Shown: in pieces, positions 1 through 8,883 of the stretch
Layout: each line of letters starts with the position of its first letter
Numbering within the stretch: position 1 is the first letter of the stretch
NCBI GenBank assembly: GCA_964342825.1
Contig: CAYFHO010000016.1
Coordinates: forward strand, 12,476 to 76,475
Origin: AAA164-E04 sp964342825
GTDB taxonomy: Bacteria; Verrucomicrobiota; Verrucomicrobiia; Limisphaerales; AAA164-E04
Reading direction: 5' to 3'
Length of the DNA stretch: 64,000 nucleotides
Program-made: the position numbers and the translations under genes
Notes under the pieces: generated by a model
Told to the model about the DNA's origin: nothing
Databases searched by the model: none
The model's input: the letters and a program-made list of their open reading frames with translations, nothing else

Positions 1-2333
1 CCGCTCATGGTCACTTTGGGAGCACTCGCAAAATGATATGGCTCCAATGTTCGAGCGGTAGCAGGACCAATGGCATGGGCAATGGCCATGGGGTGCACGT
101 GGCTCAAGGCATTGGTGATGGTAATAAACCCTTCAGATGCATCGATTCCCAAAGCTTCCGCCTTGACCACACCTTCTTCTCGCTGAATGACGGGACTAAA
201 GATTTTAAAAAACTGATTTGTAAAACTGCCAGTAGCTTCGACGGAGAGACAATCCTGATTTCGATAACTCATCCGACCTGTTTTGAGCATCGCCTCGGCT
301 CCTGTTCGTTCCAGGTGATGCCATCTTCCCCACACCTTGCCCTTCACTTCCACAGGATCCTCAAACTCCAATTCAGAAAGCACCTTTTGACCTGCGGCGT
401 TCAACAAAGGTTTCAAAGCTTTTGGCTGAGCGATACTTTCCACGTCCCAGACATAATCCTGTGTACGGGCATCGCATTCATAACCCAATCGAGTCACACC
501 TTCAGGTCGGTGAATGGTTAAATTGGGCAAACGCCAGATCATGTCTTCAAAGAAAATGTCCGAAGAAGCTTTCTCAACGGGCACTCCGCGAAAGCCACCC
601 TGATCCACATCAAAATAACCATCAATCCTCATGGTAGGTTTGACCTCCCCTCGCCAATCAGGTTGAGCATCGGTCCAGGCCGGAAGCCTCGCACCGCCCG
701 TTGCCTTTAACCTGGGTGGATCGACCCAGGAATATTGATCTATCCATTTCTGTCCGTTAGGTGAAAGCAAATGCCTGATTTGCCTCGCATCAAAATCTGA
801 AGTGACTTCAAGAGTCGCTTCTCGTGAAGGTATATCCAGCAAGCCACGAAGATCCAGGCCACCACGGTAAAGCGATCCGATCAACTTTTGGATGTGTAAA
901 GCGGGAGCGTCCCATCGGAGCTGGGTTTCGAACTCAGAAGCCTCAATCAATGGGCCGTCCACTCCGGCAAATGTGGCGTCGAGTCCGATGACATATGGAG
1001 CCAAGGATGCCCACCAAGCCCAGGATTCATCGACGCCCTGCGCTTCAGAACGTTTGGTTTGGGGAGCCATCTGAGCTGTGAAACCGGCACTTTTAATGGA
1101 AACCCAGGGAGCATCCAAACCGTGAACATTTAAATCAATATTACCCATCCAATCGGTTTTCGATCCGGGCACCCACTGAAAGCGTCCTTTCCATTCGGAC
1201 CGCTCCAAAACAATGTCGTGCTCCTGAAGCCATTCAACCTTGTCGGTAACAATCGTAGCTTCCGTGTTCCAATGAAGCTCGTTCTCCTCAGGCGCGATCA
1301 GACGTCCACTCAGCAAAACGGGCTCCATCATGAGTCGATCGGGCATTTCAAACTCAGTTGTGCCGGCAAAAAGTGCATTACGAAATTCACCCGTGCGTGT
1401 CACCAATTGTACGGTTCCGCTTAGTTTTGCGCTGGATTGAATACCAGCAATCAGGTTGGCGGCATCCCATGAAAGATTCCATTCAACATTCCAGAAATCC
1501 TCCTGATCATCACGAGAAGGGATTTCCGCGGTCAACAGCGCGCCTTGCAATTCTCCGAATTCGGTGGTGATGAGGTCGGATTGGATATGGATTTGAGCAG
1601 CTGATCTTTCAGGATCTTTGGCATCGAGATCGACATGCACCCGGATTTCGGGGGGAACACTGAACTGGATGCGTTCCTTGGTCTCAACGATCTGTTTGAC
1701 CAGTCGACCGAATTTCAAGGGAGTCTCAGGTGAGCTTTTCCCAGTGCTCCATTCGGAAAATGCATAAGCGTTGGTCACACTTCCGGAGCATGAAATTTCG
1801 AGCCCTAACATTTCTGTAGTGAGGAATTCCAATTCCCACCATTGCCTGGAATGCAGTTTCACCTTTGTCTCAATATTAACCGCCTCAAACTGCTCGACCT
1901 TCTCCATCTCGGAATCGACCGGCATGGTCAATCGTCCACCGCGCACAATGGCTTCTTCGATATTAACTTCCTGAAAGAACCACTGAAGAGGGCTCAACCG
2001 AACCTGAACCGCATCCGCAGAAAAGGAAGGCTCGTTGGGATCCTTGGGAGCCACGAGGACAACCTCCTCAACGAGTATCCCGTCCTTCGGAGTCCATCTC
2101 ATACTGGAAAAATCAAGTTCCAATCCCTTGGTACGAAGCTGCTCAAGAATTTTTATTTTGGCAAAATCAGGCAATCCTTTGTGATCCAAATACCAAATAG
2201 ATCCATAGATCAAGGTTGCTAACAGAACAACGATCAAGGCCCCCCACTTTGTGCCAAAGCGCAGCCATCGATAAACAAATCCTCTTGCGGGAGGTGTCTT
2301 GGTGTTTAATTCCGATGGGCCGCTTTTTTCCAT
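1..2333 (-). CDS. AsmA-like membrane-anchored protein (3' end off left edge)
   Basis: The minus-strand frame stays open from an ATG at 2331-2333 to the window edge, about 777 codons, so the C-terminus is missing. The N-terminus is a short polar stretch followed by one membrane segment (about residues 31-49, GALIVVLLATLIYGSIWYL), then a very long region of alternating beta-rich sequence with no catalytic motif. That layout resembles AsmA/DUF3971-type proteins, which are anchored in the inner membrane and reach into the periplasm; in characterised members the role is linked to lipid transport or envelope assembly. The family call rests on architecture only. The start overlaps the end of the DUF4340 gene by 28 nt, so it is probably the last gene of the ABC-exporter operon. 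No strong Shine-Dalgarno is visible before the ATG. Confidence 0.7.
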   Translation of the reverse strand, partial: MEKSGPSELNTKTPPARGFVYRWLRFGTKWGALIVVLLATLIYGSIWYLDHKGLPDFAKIKILEQLRTKGLELDFSSMRWTPKDGILVEEVVLVAPKDPNEPSFSADAVQVRLSPLQWFFQEVNIEEAIVRGGRLTMPVDSEMEKVEQFEAVNIETKVKLHSRQWWELEFLTTEMLGLEISCSGSVTNAYAFSEWSTGKSSPETPLKFGRLVKQIVETKERIQFSVPPEIRVHVDLDAKDPERSAAQIHIQSDLITTEFGELQGALLTAEIPSRDDQEDFWNVEWNLSWDAANLIAGIQSSAKLSGTVQLVTRTGEFRNALFAGTTEFEMPDRLMMEPVLLSGRLIAPEENELHWNTEATIVTDKVEWLQEHDIVLERSEWKGRFQWVPGSKTDWMGNIDLNVHGLDAPWVSIKSAGFTAQMAPQTKRSEAQGVDESWAWWASLAPYVIGLDATFAGVDGPLIEASEFETQLRWDAPALHIQKLIGSLYRGGLDLRGLLDIPSREATLEVTSDFDARQIRHLLSPNGQKWIDQYSWVDPPRLKATGGARLPAWTDAQPDWRGEVKPTMRIDGYFDVDQGGFRGVPVEKASSDIFFEDMIWRLPNLTIHRPEGVTRLGYECDARTQDYVWDVESIAQPKALKPLLNAAGQKVLSELEFEDPVEVKGKVWGRWHHLERTGAEAMLKTGRMSYRNQDCLSVEATGSFTNQFFKIFSPVIQREEGVVKAEALGIDASEGFITITNALSHVHPMAIAHAIGPATARTLEPYHFASAPKVTMS

Positions 2334-4129
2334 GAGAGAATATGACGCAAGCTATAGGGCAAAGTATTCGAAAGTTCGCAGATAACCGGTCCGGTTTCAA
2401 GGTCGACACCTGCATAAATTGCCGATCTCGGACTCTGCCGACCAAAGAGTATTCGTTTACTCACGGAGGAAGAACTCCGTTCAAAGTGTATCGTCATTTG
2501 TAAATTTTCACTCGATGCATCCAACCCGAATCGAGAATATTGTTCATCGCCTGCATCCACCCATTTGGTGGTCCGCGGATGCGATAGTAATTCCAAAAAA
2601 TCGTCGGTGAAATCCTTTTCGGTTTCACTCAAGATATCTCCGTCAAACAACCATACTCCATTTTCCGATTTGTCCAACCGAGTGGACTGACCATTTTCCC
2701 GGATGTCCACTCGAACAATTTCTTCTATAGGCACATCCCACAGATTTTGATTACGAATATCGACGGGCTGGGATGGAAGATCCAACAGAAGACTGGCCGG
2801 CAGCTCATAGATCGTGTCCTCATCGGATCGCTTGGCATACATGGCAGCATCAAAGGTTCTGCTGAATCTTACCTTCAGCACAGAAGACTCCACGTCATTG
2901 GTCATGGTGGAAAATCGTAGTTGGTAAGATTCGATTTCGAACATGCTCTCTTCTTTTTGCGGATCCACATCATCGTGATATGCCTTGATTTGAATATTTG
3001 CGAGGTTCTGAAAAAGTTGTCTTACCAGAAGATCATCGGTAGGCAGGGATACAGGTTGCTCCAACTTCCAACGGGCCTCCGAGGTGTCAAATTGTAAAGT
3101 GAAGGGTTCATCCACCCCACATTCCAATCGATTAAATGAAAAGGCGGGATCGATGAGAAAAGGATCTCGAAAGGCACTTGGAGGGACATTCAGTTGTTCC
3201 GCAAAAATCAAATCAGGGGAGACCATGATCCCTGATCGACCTTCCAGGCGAACATATCGCAACCCCGGTTTACCGGGTACGTGAAAACCCCATGAAAGAT
3301 GCAGAGGTTCCCGGTCACCTGTTTTTAGAAAAAGTTCCAGAACGGGATCTTCCAATCCAAGCCATTTTAATTCCCCTGCTTCTTCAGGAGTTAAAAACTC
3401 GGTGGCATGAAGGTTTGGAAGAGATTTTTTTAGCAGGGTTTCAATCCTCGAAATATTGGCGCGCGAGTCGGTCAAGGCTTCAGGTAATGTAAAATGCCAA
3501 CCTGTGCCATCAGGGTTTTGATCCATGACGATGTGTGCATCGATGTGACGGATCTCGATTTGATCCACATCTTCCAAATCGCCGGCCACAATTCTGGGAT
3601 CCCGCCAGGCTTTAACCTGATCCGGTAAGGAATCCAACCAGGAAGCATCCACGACCCAGGCTTGAGGCTCATCATTGAGACGCAAGTAAACTTGATCACC
3701 AACCGACTCACGATCACCCAACTGAATCCTTACTTTCGTTTGGGTTTTAGAGAGGGTCATGGTGGTGGAAGCGGGGTCCAGTCCGAACGTTTTGAACCCG
3801 CCCGCTTTCATGATGTCGGATTGGGATAAGACCGTTTTGGGTTGCAGGTTCGAAACGGTTTCTATCAGGCCGTCGACCAAAGTTGGATGCCCGATGTCCT
3901 CGACCGGTTTAACAATTTTCCAGGCCGAACCTTCCCGAGTAAACTCGAGCAGAGCCTGGTGCTTTTCGATGGCAAGACCTTCCCAGGTAGCAATTTGCGA
4001 GGCAGGTAACAAACTGCGTTGTTCCACCTGATCACCGGATTCTTGCTTCCATGGTGATTCGAAAATCAGGATCAATCCGGATAAAACCACCGCAATCATC
4101 CATAGAAGCGTTGTTTGTTTTCGAATCAT
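2306..4129 (-). CDS. DUF4340 domain protein of a Gld-type ABC cluster
   Basis: A 607-residue protein with one N-terminal membrane segment (about residues 8-24, LLWMIAVVLSGLILIFES) and a long extracytoplasmic part containing repeated modules of the kind WKIVKPVEDIGHP...L and VWLFDGD...LL, typical of DUF4340. Members are commonly found directly downstream of GldG-like ABC auxiliary genes, as here: the GldG-like gene ends 52 nt upstream. The exact function is unknown; the context suggests an accessory subunit of the exporter encoded by the next three genes. The start ATG (4127-4129) is followed by a clear signal-anchor, which supports it. Confidence 0.8.
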   Translation of the reverse strand: MIRKQTTLLWMIAVVLSGLILIFESPWKQESGDQVEQRSLLPASQIATWEGLAIEKHQALLEFTREGSAWKIVKPVEDIGHPTLVDGLIETVSNLQPKTVLSQSDIMKAGGFKTFGLDPASTTMTLSKTQTKVRIQLGDRESVGDQVYLRLNDEPQAWVVDASWLDSLPDQVKAWRDPRIVAGDLEDVDQIEIRHIDAHIVMDQNPDGTGWHFTLPEALTDSRANISRIETLLKKSLPNLHATEFLTPEEAGELKWLGLEDPVLELFLKTGDREPLHLSWGFHVPGKPGLRYVRLEGRSGIMVSPDLIFAEQLNVPPSAFRDPFLIDPAFSFNRLECGVDEPFTLQFDTSEARWKLEQPVSLPTDDLLVRQLFQNLANIQIKAYHDDVDPQKEESMFEIESYQLRFSTMTNDVESSVLKVRFSRTFDAAMYAKRSDEDTIYELPASLLLDLPSQPVDIRNQNLWDVPIEEIVRVDIRENGQSTRLDKSENGVWLFDGDILSETEKDFTDDFLELLSHPRTTKWVDAGDEQYSRFGLDASSENLQMTIHFERSSSSVSKRILFGRQSPRSAIYAGVDLETGPVICELSNTLPYSLRHILSWKKAAHRN

Positions 4130-4181
4130 TTTCGTGTTGAGTCCTTGAAGATATTTAATGTTTACCAGGAATACCGAATCT

Positions 4182-5690
4182 CTAATACCGACGTTTGAGC
4201 CACACCAAAAAACCTATTCCAAAAACACCCAAGGGAAGGACCGCCAGCATGAACCATTGAAGGCCTTTTAATGAGGCAGTGGGAATATCCAATCGAAATT
4301 CTGTCAATGGACGTGGTCCGATGCCTCCCAACATGGCATCCCGCTCAAGCAGCCAATTGATCGCCAATCCGGCGAAGTCTCGATTTCCCTGCTTGTGAAT
4401 ATGAACATTACTCAAAAATTGTGAATCTCCCAACACGAGCATTCTCGAAGCAGGTTGATTCAGTCCGCTTTCGGATGAAGGGGTTGCAACGACTTCTGTC
4501 ATCAATGAAATGGAGCCTCGGAAATCGGTGATAGGATTGTGCACCAGCACACCTTTGACATATTCGGATTTGGCGACTCCATTGGTGGTAGTCAAAACCA
4601 ATTTGCCAACTTCGATTTCCAAATCTTTCATCGGCTTGGTGTTTACAGGTTCGATCGACCTGGGAAGCGATAACACCAATGGTGTTCTGGAACCCAGTAA
4701 CGGATTGGTCACCGGGTGTGGCACCAAGTTGCCAATTAGCAGCTCACTTCCTGAGTAAGTTTGCTGATCATCCACCACGTTATTTCCAACACTGACACCC
4801 CAAGTACGCAACCAATTTTCGAGTCCTGTTCGTTTGCCAAAAGCCTGAAAATGAAAAGCCACCATCAAACGCCCGCCAGACTTCATATAACGATCCAGTT
4901 TCTCAATTTCATCAGGCGTCCATTGATTCACTGAGCCAGCCACGACCAGTGCGGATGCATCGGCTGGAACAATCTCTGATTCACGCAGATTGAGAAGCTT
5001 GAACTGAATGTTTTTGTCCTCCAGGACTTGCTGGAAAGCCGCGTAACCGTCCAGTTTTTGATTGGAAGGGTCGTGCTCACCATGACCCTGAATGAAGTAT
5101 ACGACCGGTGAGTTTCCTTCGACCAAATTCATGAGGGCAGAGGTAAACAACATTTCACCCTTGAACCCGACGGCCTTCATCCTCAACTGCCCCGAAGCTT
5201 CCACCGGGAGATCATCGTATTGTGTCAGCTCACTCACAGAAACAACACGATGTCGTTTTCCAATAGCAAACAAAACCATTTCTTCAGATTGCTCGGCATC
5301 CATTTCGTATTGTTTTCGTATCTCCTGCGCTTTGTCTCGTTCCCGCAAGTAATCGACTACTTCCAGCTGAATCCTTTCATTCGCGTGCCGGTATTCCTTG
5401 AGCAAACCCATCACTCGACCATGAGGGGTGTCTTTTTCATCCGGATCATGGAAGACGACCACGCGAACTTCATTGGTGAGAGATCGCACCCAGTTTTCAG
5501 TCAGAGGTGAAAGCATGATGGAGGGATCCTTGTGCCAGATCCAACGCAACGGATGGCGTGCTGCGAGATAATTCAAGCAAGCTGCAATCACGATCATGGC
5601 CAAAGCGGCAAGGATTAGATCCAACCAGAAGGCTCCCCCTGCCAAAAGGCGACGATGAGAAAGATTGGGTGTTGTCTTGTTGGGGATCAT
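4182..5690 (-). CDS. GldG-like ABC transporter auxiliary protein
   Basis: A 502-residue protein with a membrane segment near the N-terminus (about residues 18-43), a large extracytoplasmic domain and a second membrane segment at the extreme C-terminus (LQWFMLAVLPLGVFGIGFLVWLKRRY region, followed by a basic tail). The middle part has the GldG/ABC_transp_aux pattern, including VVYFIQGHGEHDP and a later DEIEKLDRYMKSGGRLMV stretch. In Bacteroidota GldG works with GldF and GldA in an ABC complex linked to gliding; in Verrucomicrobiota the same trio occurs without known gliding, so the substrate is open. It starts 10 nt after the permease stop, consistent with one operon. Confidence 0.8.
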   Translation of the reverse strand: MIPNKTTPNLSHRRLLAGGAFWLDLILAALAMIVIAACLNYLAARHPLRWIWHKDPSIMLSPLTENWVRSLTNEVRVVVFHDPDEKDTPHGRVMGLLKEYRHANERIQLEVVDYLRERDKAQEIRKQYEMDAEQSEEMVLFAIGKRHRVVSVSELTQYDDLPVEASGQLRMKAVGFKGEMLFTSALMNLVEGNSPVVYFIQGHGEHDPSNQKLDGYAAFQQVLEDKNIQFKLLNLRESEIVPADASALVVAGSVNQWTPDEIEKLDRYMKSGGRLMVAFHFQAFGKRTGLENWLRTWGVSVGNNVVDDQQTYSGSELLIGNLVPHPVTNPLLGSRTPLVLSLPRSIEPVNTKPMKDLEIEVGKLVLTTTNGVAKSEYVKGVLVHNPITDFRGSISLMTEVVATPSSESGLNQPASRMLVLGDSQFLSNVHIHKQGNRDFAGLAINWLLERDAMLGGIGPRPLTEFRLDIPTASLKGLQWFMLAVLPLGVFGIGFLVWLKRRY

Positions 5691-5700
5691 GATTGCGCTT

Positions 5701-6447
5701 TTACTTCCTGCTTTCTACCCATCGCCAAGTGAGAAAAAGAAACAGCCCCATACCGGTCAAATAAAAGACGAGATGCCCTCCGTCGACAATCCCACGAACA
5801 AAATCACTCATGTGATCGAAAAGGCAGATATGGCCGAAAAATGCGGCCTGCCAGCCTGATTGATCAGGAAGCAATTCAATGACAAAACTCAGCATGAACA
5901 GAACCATTTCAAGCGTGAGCGCCAACATTGCGGCAATCAATTGGCTCCTGGTGGCCACCGAAGCAAGACAACCCATGGCAAGGAACAATCCTCCCAATAA
6001 CATGACACCCATGATGGTGCCTCCCATGATCCCTGCATCCAAATACTCAGGATCGTTGAAAAATTGTCCCAACCAGGTCATGAATCCCCAAAGTGGCAAC
6101 CACATCAATCCATAAAAAATCCATGAGGCCAGGAATTTTGAGAAAACAACCTGCAAGTTACTAACAGGTGTCGTCATCAAGGCTTCATAAGTTCCTGAAG
6201 ATTTTTCATGGGCAAAACTGCGCATGGTAATTGCCGGGCAGGCCAGTAAAACGATAAACCAAAAAAACGGCGTGCCATAAAACGCCTCCGTCAAGGGAGC
6301 ATCCATGGCTCTTCCATTATAGGCAAGAATGACTGTAAGGAGACTCAGCCCGATGAGAAAGATGACCAGACTGAGAATGACGTATCCGGTCAGGGTCGTC
6401 AGATAAAATCCCAGCTCTCGTCTAAGCAGTGTTTGAAATATTCGCAT
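5701..6447 (-). CDS. ABC-2 type permease, GldF-like
   Basis: A 248-residue integral membrane protein with about six hydrophobic segments (for example TLTGYVILSLVIFLIGLSL near residues 18-36 and VFYLTGMGLFLFLTW near the end). The segment PAITMRSFAHEKSSGTYEAL is the characteristic cytoplasmic element of ABC-2 permeases of the GldF/NosY kind, which couples to the ATPase. It lies 6 nt downstream of the ATPase gene and 10 nt upstream of the GldG-like gene, so the three are almost certainly cotranscribed and form one exporter. Substrate unknown. Confidence 0.85.
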   Translation of the reverse strand: MRIFQTLLRRELGFYLTTLTGYVILSLVIFLIGLSLLTVILAYNGRAMDAPLTEAFYGTPFFWFIVLLACPAITMRSFAHEKSSGTYEALMTTPVSNLQVVFSKFLASWIFYGLMWLPLWGFMTWLGQFFNDPEYLDAGIMGGTIMGVMLLGGLFLAMGCLASVATRSQLIAAMLALTLEMVLFMLSFVIELLPDQSGWQAAFFGHICLFDHMSDFVRGIVDGGHLVFYLTGMGLFLFLTWRWVESRK

Positions 6448-6453
6448 CGTCGA

Positions 6454-7404
6454 TCAGCTGGCCTTCAGATTGGGGCTCACTTGAGTTAATTGCACAAATA
6501 AATCCTCCAGGGTGGGCCGTTGATGGGTCAGTTCTCGCAGAGTCCATCCGCGTCTCTTGATTTCTTCAAAAAGCAAAGGACGCAGATCCATCGCACCTTT
6601 GGCAGTTAAATGACATTTCAAAAAACCATGTTGCAGATCTTCAATCTTAAAATCCGCCACGGATGGCATCGCTTCCAGTGAATGAGACAAGGCTTCCCAT
6701 GGAGCCGCCACTTCGGCAGTCACATGTGTCAACGCACCCACTCGTTGGTGAATATCATCTTTGCTGTCATCGGCGAGTAATCTTCCTCCATGAAGAATGA
6801 GAATACGATCACAGGTAATTTCCACTTCCGAAAGGATATGGGTGGACAACAAAACGGTGTGCTCGCTTGCGAGAGAACAGATCAATTTTCGAAATAATCG
6901 TACCTGATGAGGATCCAGACCGATGGTGGGTTCATCCAGGATAATCACTTCGGGCTGATGAAGGATCGCGTCGGCCACACCAACACGCTGGCGATAACCC
7001 TTGGACATCTGACCAATGATCTTGCGCCTGACATCGGTTAAATCACACAACTCCAGCACCTCACCCAACCTGGTTTTGAGTCGGTCTCCGGTGACATCCT
7101 TTAATCCAGCTCGAAACCGCAAGTATTCCTCCACCCGCATGTCCAGATGCAGTGGGTTATTCTCTGGCATGTAGCCAATCCTTTTGCGAACTTCCATCGG
7201 CTTTCTGCCCACATCGAAACCTGCAATTTGTATTCTGCCTGAAGTAGGTGGCATGAAAGTGGACATAATCCGCATGGTTGTGCTTTTCCCCGCGCCGTTT
7301 GGCCCGAGAAAACCCACAATCTGCCCCTTTCTTACAGAAAAGGAAAGCTCACGCAAAGCTGTATGCCCTGCATATCGCTTGGTTAATTCTTCCACTTCAA
7401 TCAT
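6454..7404 (-). CDS. ABC transporter ATP-binding protein, GldA-like
   Basis: A 316-residue nucleotide-binding subunit. Visible motifs: Walker A GPNGAGKST at residues 34-42, a divergent signature MSKGYRQRVGVADAI as in GldA/CcmA-type ATPases, Walker B with catalytic Glu in VIILDEPTIGLDP, and the switch His in LLSTHILSEVE. A C-terminal extension of about 90 residues follows the core domain, as is usual in this subfamily. It is the first gene of the minus-strand run that continues with permease, GldG-like, DUF4340 and AsmA-like genes, so the promoter should lie in 7405-7552, a region shared with the divergent gene at 7553. Confidence 0.88.
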   Translation of the reverse strand: MIEVEELTKRYAGHTALRELSFSVRKGQIVGFLGPNGAGKSTTMRIMSTFMPPTSGRIQIAGFDVGRKPMEVRKRIGYMPENNPLHLDMRVEEYLRFRAGLKDVTGDRLKTRLGEVLELCDLTDVRRKIIGQMSKGYRQRVGVADAILHQPEVIILDEPTIGLDPHQVRLFRKLICSLASEHTVLLSTHILSEVEITCDRILILHGGRLLADDSKDDIHQRVGALTHVTAEVAAPWEALSHSLEAMPSVADFKIEDLQHGFLKCHLTAKGAMDLRPLLFEEIKRRGWTLRELTHQRPTLEDLFVQLTQVSPNLKAS

Positions 7405-7552
7405 GTTTATATTTCTAATCTGGCCTTACTCGAGACATAACAATCTTAAAGATTCATTCTGTTGAAATAATCGATGACTGGCCAAGGAAAAATCTTGTTT
7501 GAATTCCATTAGATGGAAACGAAAACACTTGTGTTCAAAACAAGTAGAGGGA

Positions 7553-7951
7553 ATGATTCCCCTGTCCATGAATCCTTATTCCATTCCATTTGAAATACCC
7601 GGTGAATTCACTAATTGCACGGGTATATTGACCTTGGTGGATCAAGAGTTACGACTCGAGTTTCAAACCAAGGACGGATTTGTGGGATTGGTCAAATCAG
7701 ATGTAAAAAAAGTGGTGATTCCCCTGAAGGACATCATGGATATTCGTTTCAAAAAGGCGTGGTTTACGGGTGGAAAAATATTCATTCAGGTTGGCAGCAT
7801 GGAAATGTTGCAGGATGTCCCGCGTCATGAATCCGGAATCATCCGTTTGAACGTCAAAAAGGAGTCCAGAGAAAGCGCCATGAATCTGGTGGCAGAAATA
7901 ACCTACGTGGCGGCAGAGAACAGTCTTGCTTCGGTAAAAAGCAGACTCTAG
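7553..7951 (+). CDS. conserved hypothetical, PH-like small protein
   Basis: I do not recognise this protein family. From the ATG at 7553 it is about 132 residues; another in-frame ATG at 7568 is equally possible, and an in-frame TTG start at 7499 looks less likely. The sequence is beta-strand rich with one C-terminal amphipathic helix (ESAMNLVAEITYVAA), without a signal peptide or membrane segment, which is compatible with a PH-like barrel. It is divergent from the ABC exporter and 17 nt upstream of the next plus-strand gene, with which it probably forms a two-gene unit. Confidence 0.6.
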   Translation: MIPLSMNPYSIPFEIPGEFTNCTGILTLVDQELRLEFQTKDGFVGLVKSDVKKVVIPLKDIMDIRFKKAWFTGGKIFIQVGSMEMLQDVPRHESGIIRLNVKKESRESAMNLVAEITYVAAENSLASVKSRL

Positions 7952-7968
7952 TTGAAAGGGAAAGAGGA

Positions 7969-8508
7969 ATGAAAACACAAGATATGCACATAGGGATGCA
8001 TGTGACGCACCCGGACCTGGGCGTGGGAGAAGTCGTCCGTCTGGGTCGTGGTATGGCTGAAATTGAATTTGAATCAGGCAAACGTGAGCTGAGTCCGGAG
8101 AACAGCAGCATCGAACCCCTCCAATCCGAAGCTCATTTGAATGGATTGAAAATGCCTCTGGAGGAACTTGTCAAAGAGGTCGTTCAATCCACGATTGATG
8201 CCCTTGAAATTGAAAAACCTGGAACGGTCATCGATGAACTTGCACCCAAATGGCAGGATGGTCGCATGGTTTTGCATCCGAAAGATCCGCAACTTCAGCC
8301 CAAAGAAGTTGAACTCGAAACCTTTTTTCACAAAATTGTGATGATGCGAAACAACCTTCGTGTCCTGGAGCAAAGGGTTAATAATTCCAAGCAGCTGAGT
8401 GAAGCGGATAAATTTGATATGCAACAGTATATTTCACGTTGCTACGGTTCGATGACCACGTTCAATGTTCTGTTTCGCCGCAAAGAAGATCAGTTCAGTT
8501 CGAAGTAG
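7969..8508 (+). CDS. conserved hypothetical with KOW/CarD-like N-terminus
   Basis: A 179-residue cytoplasmic protein. Residues 8-38 (GMHVTHPDLGVGEVVRLG and the following AEIEFESGKREL) form the small SH3-like beta unit found at the start of CarD-type and DUF3553-like proteins; the rest is helical and charged with no known motif. Such an N-terminal fold often contacts RNA polymerase or nucleic acid, but no function can be assigned here. A purine-rich ribosome site (AAGGGAAAGAGGA) directly precedes the ATG. Its last 14 nt overlap the end of the convergent SprT-like gene. Confidence 0.65.
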   Translation: MKTQDMHIGMHVTHPDLGVGEVVRLGRGMAEIEFESGKRELSPENSSIEPLQSEAHLNGLKMPLEELVKEVVQSTIDALEIEKPGTVIDELAPKWQDGRMVLHPKDPQLQPKEVELETFFHKIVMMRNNLRVLEQRVNNSKQLSEADKFDMQQYISRCYGSMTTFNVLFRRKEDQFSSK

Positions 8509-8878
8509 AATTTTTATTTAGGCTGGAACTTTGTCTCGGCTTGAAACCCGCCTTTCTCATGTAATCTCTCCATTCCGGTCCGTGAGGTTCAATACCCAAT
8601 CCGAACCGACGGAAAGCCATCCAGTGGGCCGCTTCATGGCACAATGTTTCCTCGAGCAGAGATTCCTGGTTCAACTGCAAAAGGGAAGCATTGAGGTATA
8701 TGGTGTTGCTTGCAAAATGACATCTGCCCAGGTCCGGATGGTCAGAAGGAAGAAATTCAATGTTCAATGTACGTGGCAAAAGCGTGTATCCCCAAAGAAC
8801 CGACCACGCTTTCAGTTTTTCAAAAACGCGCTGCAACATTGACTCTGCTATGGTTTGATCTGTGGATGGTCGATTCAT
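8495..8878 (-). CDS. SprT-like zinc metallopeptidase-domain protein
   Basis: A 127-residue protein with the zinc-binding HExxH signature at residues 81-85 (HEAAH) inside ETLCHEAAHWMAFRRFG, and a downstream EPHGPEWRDYMRKAGF segment whose His99 fits the third zinc ligand of SprT/Spartan-type proteases. The length matches stand-alone SprT-like domains in bacteria. Bacterial members are mostly uncharacterised; eukaryotic relatives cut DNA-protein crosslinks. It begins 6 nt after the rarA stop, so both could act in DNA maintenance; that link is inference. Confidence 0.8.
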   Translation of the reverse strand: MNRPSTDQTIAESMLQRVFEKLKAWSVLWGYTLLPRTLNIEFLPSDHPDLGRCHFASNTIYLNASLLQLNQESLLEETLCHEAAHWMAFRRFGLGIEPHGPEWRDYMRKAGFKPRQSSSLNKNSTSN

Positions 8879-8883
8879 GATTT

